Of a stretch of DNA of 64,000 nucleotides, positions 63,517 to 64,000 are shown piece by piece. Positions within the stretch are counted from its first letter, which is position 1. The number at the start of each line of letters is the position of its first letter. The DNA is from Candidatus Zixiibacteriota bacterium (GTDB lineage: Bacteria > Zixibacteria > MSB-5A5 > GN15 > FEB-12), in NCBI GenBank assembly GCA_029860345.1, contig JAOUBJ010000002.1:1-64000 (forward strand), read 5' to 3'. The position numbers were made by a program, and so were the translations under genes. Under the pieces are notes generated by a model, which did not search any database, was not told the DNA's origin, and saw only the letters and a list, made by a program, of their open reading frames with translations.

Positions 63517-64000
63517 CTAAGAAGTCACCGTAAAGACGAAGGCATCATCTTTGACATCGATTGTCACATTGTCACCGGCCGAAACACAGCCGGTGATTAT
63601 ATCTACTGATAGCTTGTTTACAATTTCCTGTTCAATGATGCGTTGGATCGGTCGCGCACCCAGTTCGATAGTGTAGCCGTCCACAGCCAGCTTGTGCCTC
63701 GCTTCGTCCGACAGGGTTGCCGTTATGTTCTGATCCTCCAGCAGCTTGCACAGGCCTTTGAATTCTAAACCGGCGATCTTCTCGACTTGTTCCTGGGTGA
63801 ACGAGTGAAAGACAATTATATCCGTCAGCCGGTTGAGGAACTCAGGACGGAACTTGGTGAACAGAAAGCCTCGCACCTCCTCCATGTCGACCTCGCGCCC
63901 TTCCCGGTCGGCATCCAGGATTTTGTCGGCGGCATAGTTGGACGTGAGCACAACCACACAGTTGGAAAAGTCGACCGTGCGGTTCTGGCCATCGGTCAGG
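63517..64000 (-). CDS. clpV: ClpV/ClpB-type AAA+ ATPase, C-terminal part (cut by window edge)
   Basis: Only the last 160 codons are inside the window; the frame continues past 64000. LTDGQNRTVDFSNCVVVLTS is the sensor-1 region of the second ATPase ring, followed by FLFTKFRPEFLNRLTDIIVF and, later, the sensor-2 motif GARPIQRIIEQEI. These are shared by ClpB, ClpC and ClpV. Its place immediately before tssB-tssC favours ClpV (TssH), which recycles contracted sheaths, but the distinguishing N-terminal domain is out of view. Confidence 0.8.
   Translation of the reverse strand, partial: LTDGQNRTVDFSNCVVVLTSNYAADKILDADREGREVDMEEVRGFLFTKFRPEFLNRLTDIIVFHSFTQEQVEKIAGLEFKGLCKLLEDQNITATLSDEARHKLAVDGYTIELGARPIQRIIEQEIVNKLSVDIITGCVSAGDNVTIDVKDDAFVFTVTS

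Noticed and set aside
51002-64000. Phage tail, R-type pyocin or extracellular contractile injection system
   Set aside because: TssK, a TssF/TssG-type pair, VgrG and a ClpV-type ATPase beside tssB-tssC, together with membrane proteins in the operon, point to type VI secretion. No tape measure, tail fibre or lysis genes are present.
1-64000. CRISPR arrays, tRNA/rRNA genes and insertion sequences
   Set aside because: No regularly spaced short repeats, cloverleaf-like segments, rRNA stretches or transposase motifs were found by reading both strands; a tool-based scan could still reveal a missed tRNA.

Overview
The window reads as a chromosome segment from an uncultured Gram-negative bacterium of the FCB (Fibrobacteres-Chlorobi-Bacteroidetes) side of the tree, most likely Zixibacteria or a close relative. 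The grounds are a fused lpxC-fabZ gene followed by lpxA (lipid A, so an outer membrane), C-terminal domains of the Bacteroidetes/Por type IX sorting kind (NYPNPFNP...YNLLGQRV...GVYFYR), abundant type I dockerin repeats of the form NGDGxIDIxDLVxxVDYMFTGGPPP, and a type VI secretion locus whose sheath and tube proteins look Bacteroidetes-like. The lineage is an inference; no rRNA or tRNA gene was seen.

Layout. (1) 478-20086: a head-to-tail array of six paralogous secreted proteins, five of about 1,090-1,340 residues (signal peptide, Asp-box propeller-like half, Ig-like half, C-terminal dockerin) and a sixth that lacks the whole propeller half. (2) 20102-24249: a CPBP membrane protease on the minus strand, then a sigma-region-4/zinc-binding regulator, a ribbon-helix-helix protein, and lpxC-fabZ plus lpxA. 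(3) 24566-31848: two secreted TPR-CHAT (caspase-like) proteins facing an ECF sigma factor and its zinc-finger anti-sigma factor. (4) 32156-39485: two dockerin-bearing proteins with type IX sorting tails, produced by a tandem duplication that also copied the terminator and the 5' end of the ECF sigma gene, which survives as a relic. (5) 39628-45586: an apparent operon of a Ser/Thr kinase with PEGA domains, two CsgG-like proteins (one a TPR lipoprotein), an outer-membrane barrel and a lipoprotein with a cohesin-like domain. (6) 45942-50561: a 1,539-residue parallel beta-helix protein with a type IX tail. (7) 51002-64000, minus strand: a type VI secretion operon in the order clpV (cut by the window edge), tssB, tssC, hcp, vgrG, tssE, tssF, a TssG-like protein, tssK, a TssL-like protein, a short TssM-like GTPase and a small secreted protein.

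How the parts may fit together. The six array proteins carry dockerins but no type IX tail, so their route of surface attachment is not evident. The lipoprotein at 44753-45586 ends in a cohesin-like fold and could dock them at the envelope. This gives a non-cellulosomal cohesin-dockerin surface system that might be controlled by the kinase and ECF circuits lying between the two. That linkage is a hypothesis. The type VI locus appears complete for sheath, tube and baseplate. It has an unusual membrane complex: a TssM-like GTPase with only one visible membrane segment, no recognisable TssJ, and a PASTA-like segment at the front of the TssG-like protein.

Three intergenic regions share a GC-rich repeat, one copy of which includes a perfect 12-bp palindrome. 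No CRISPR array, insertion sequence or prophage was seen.
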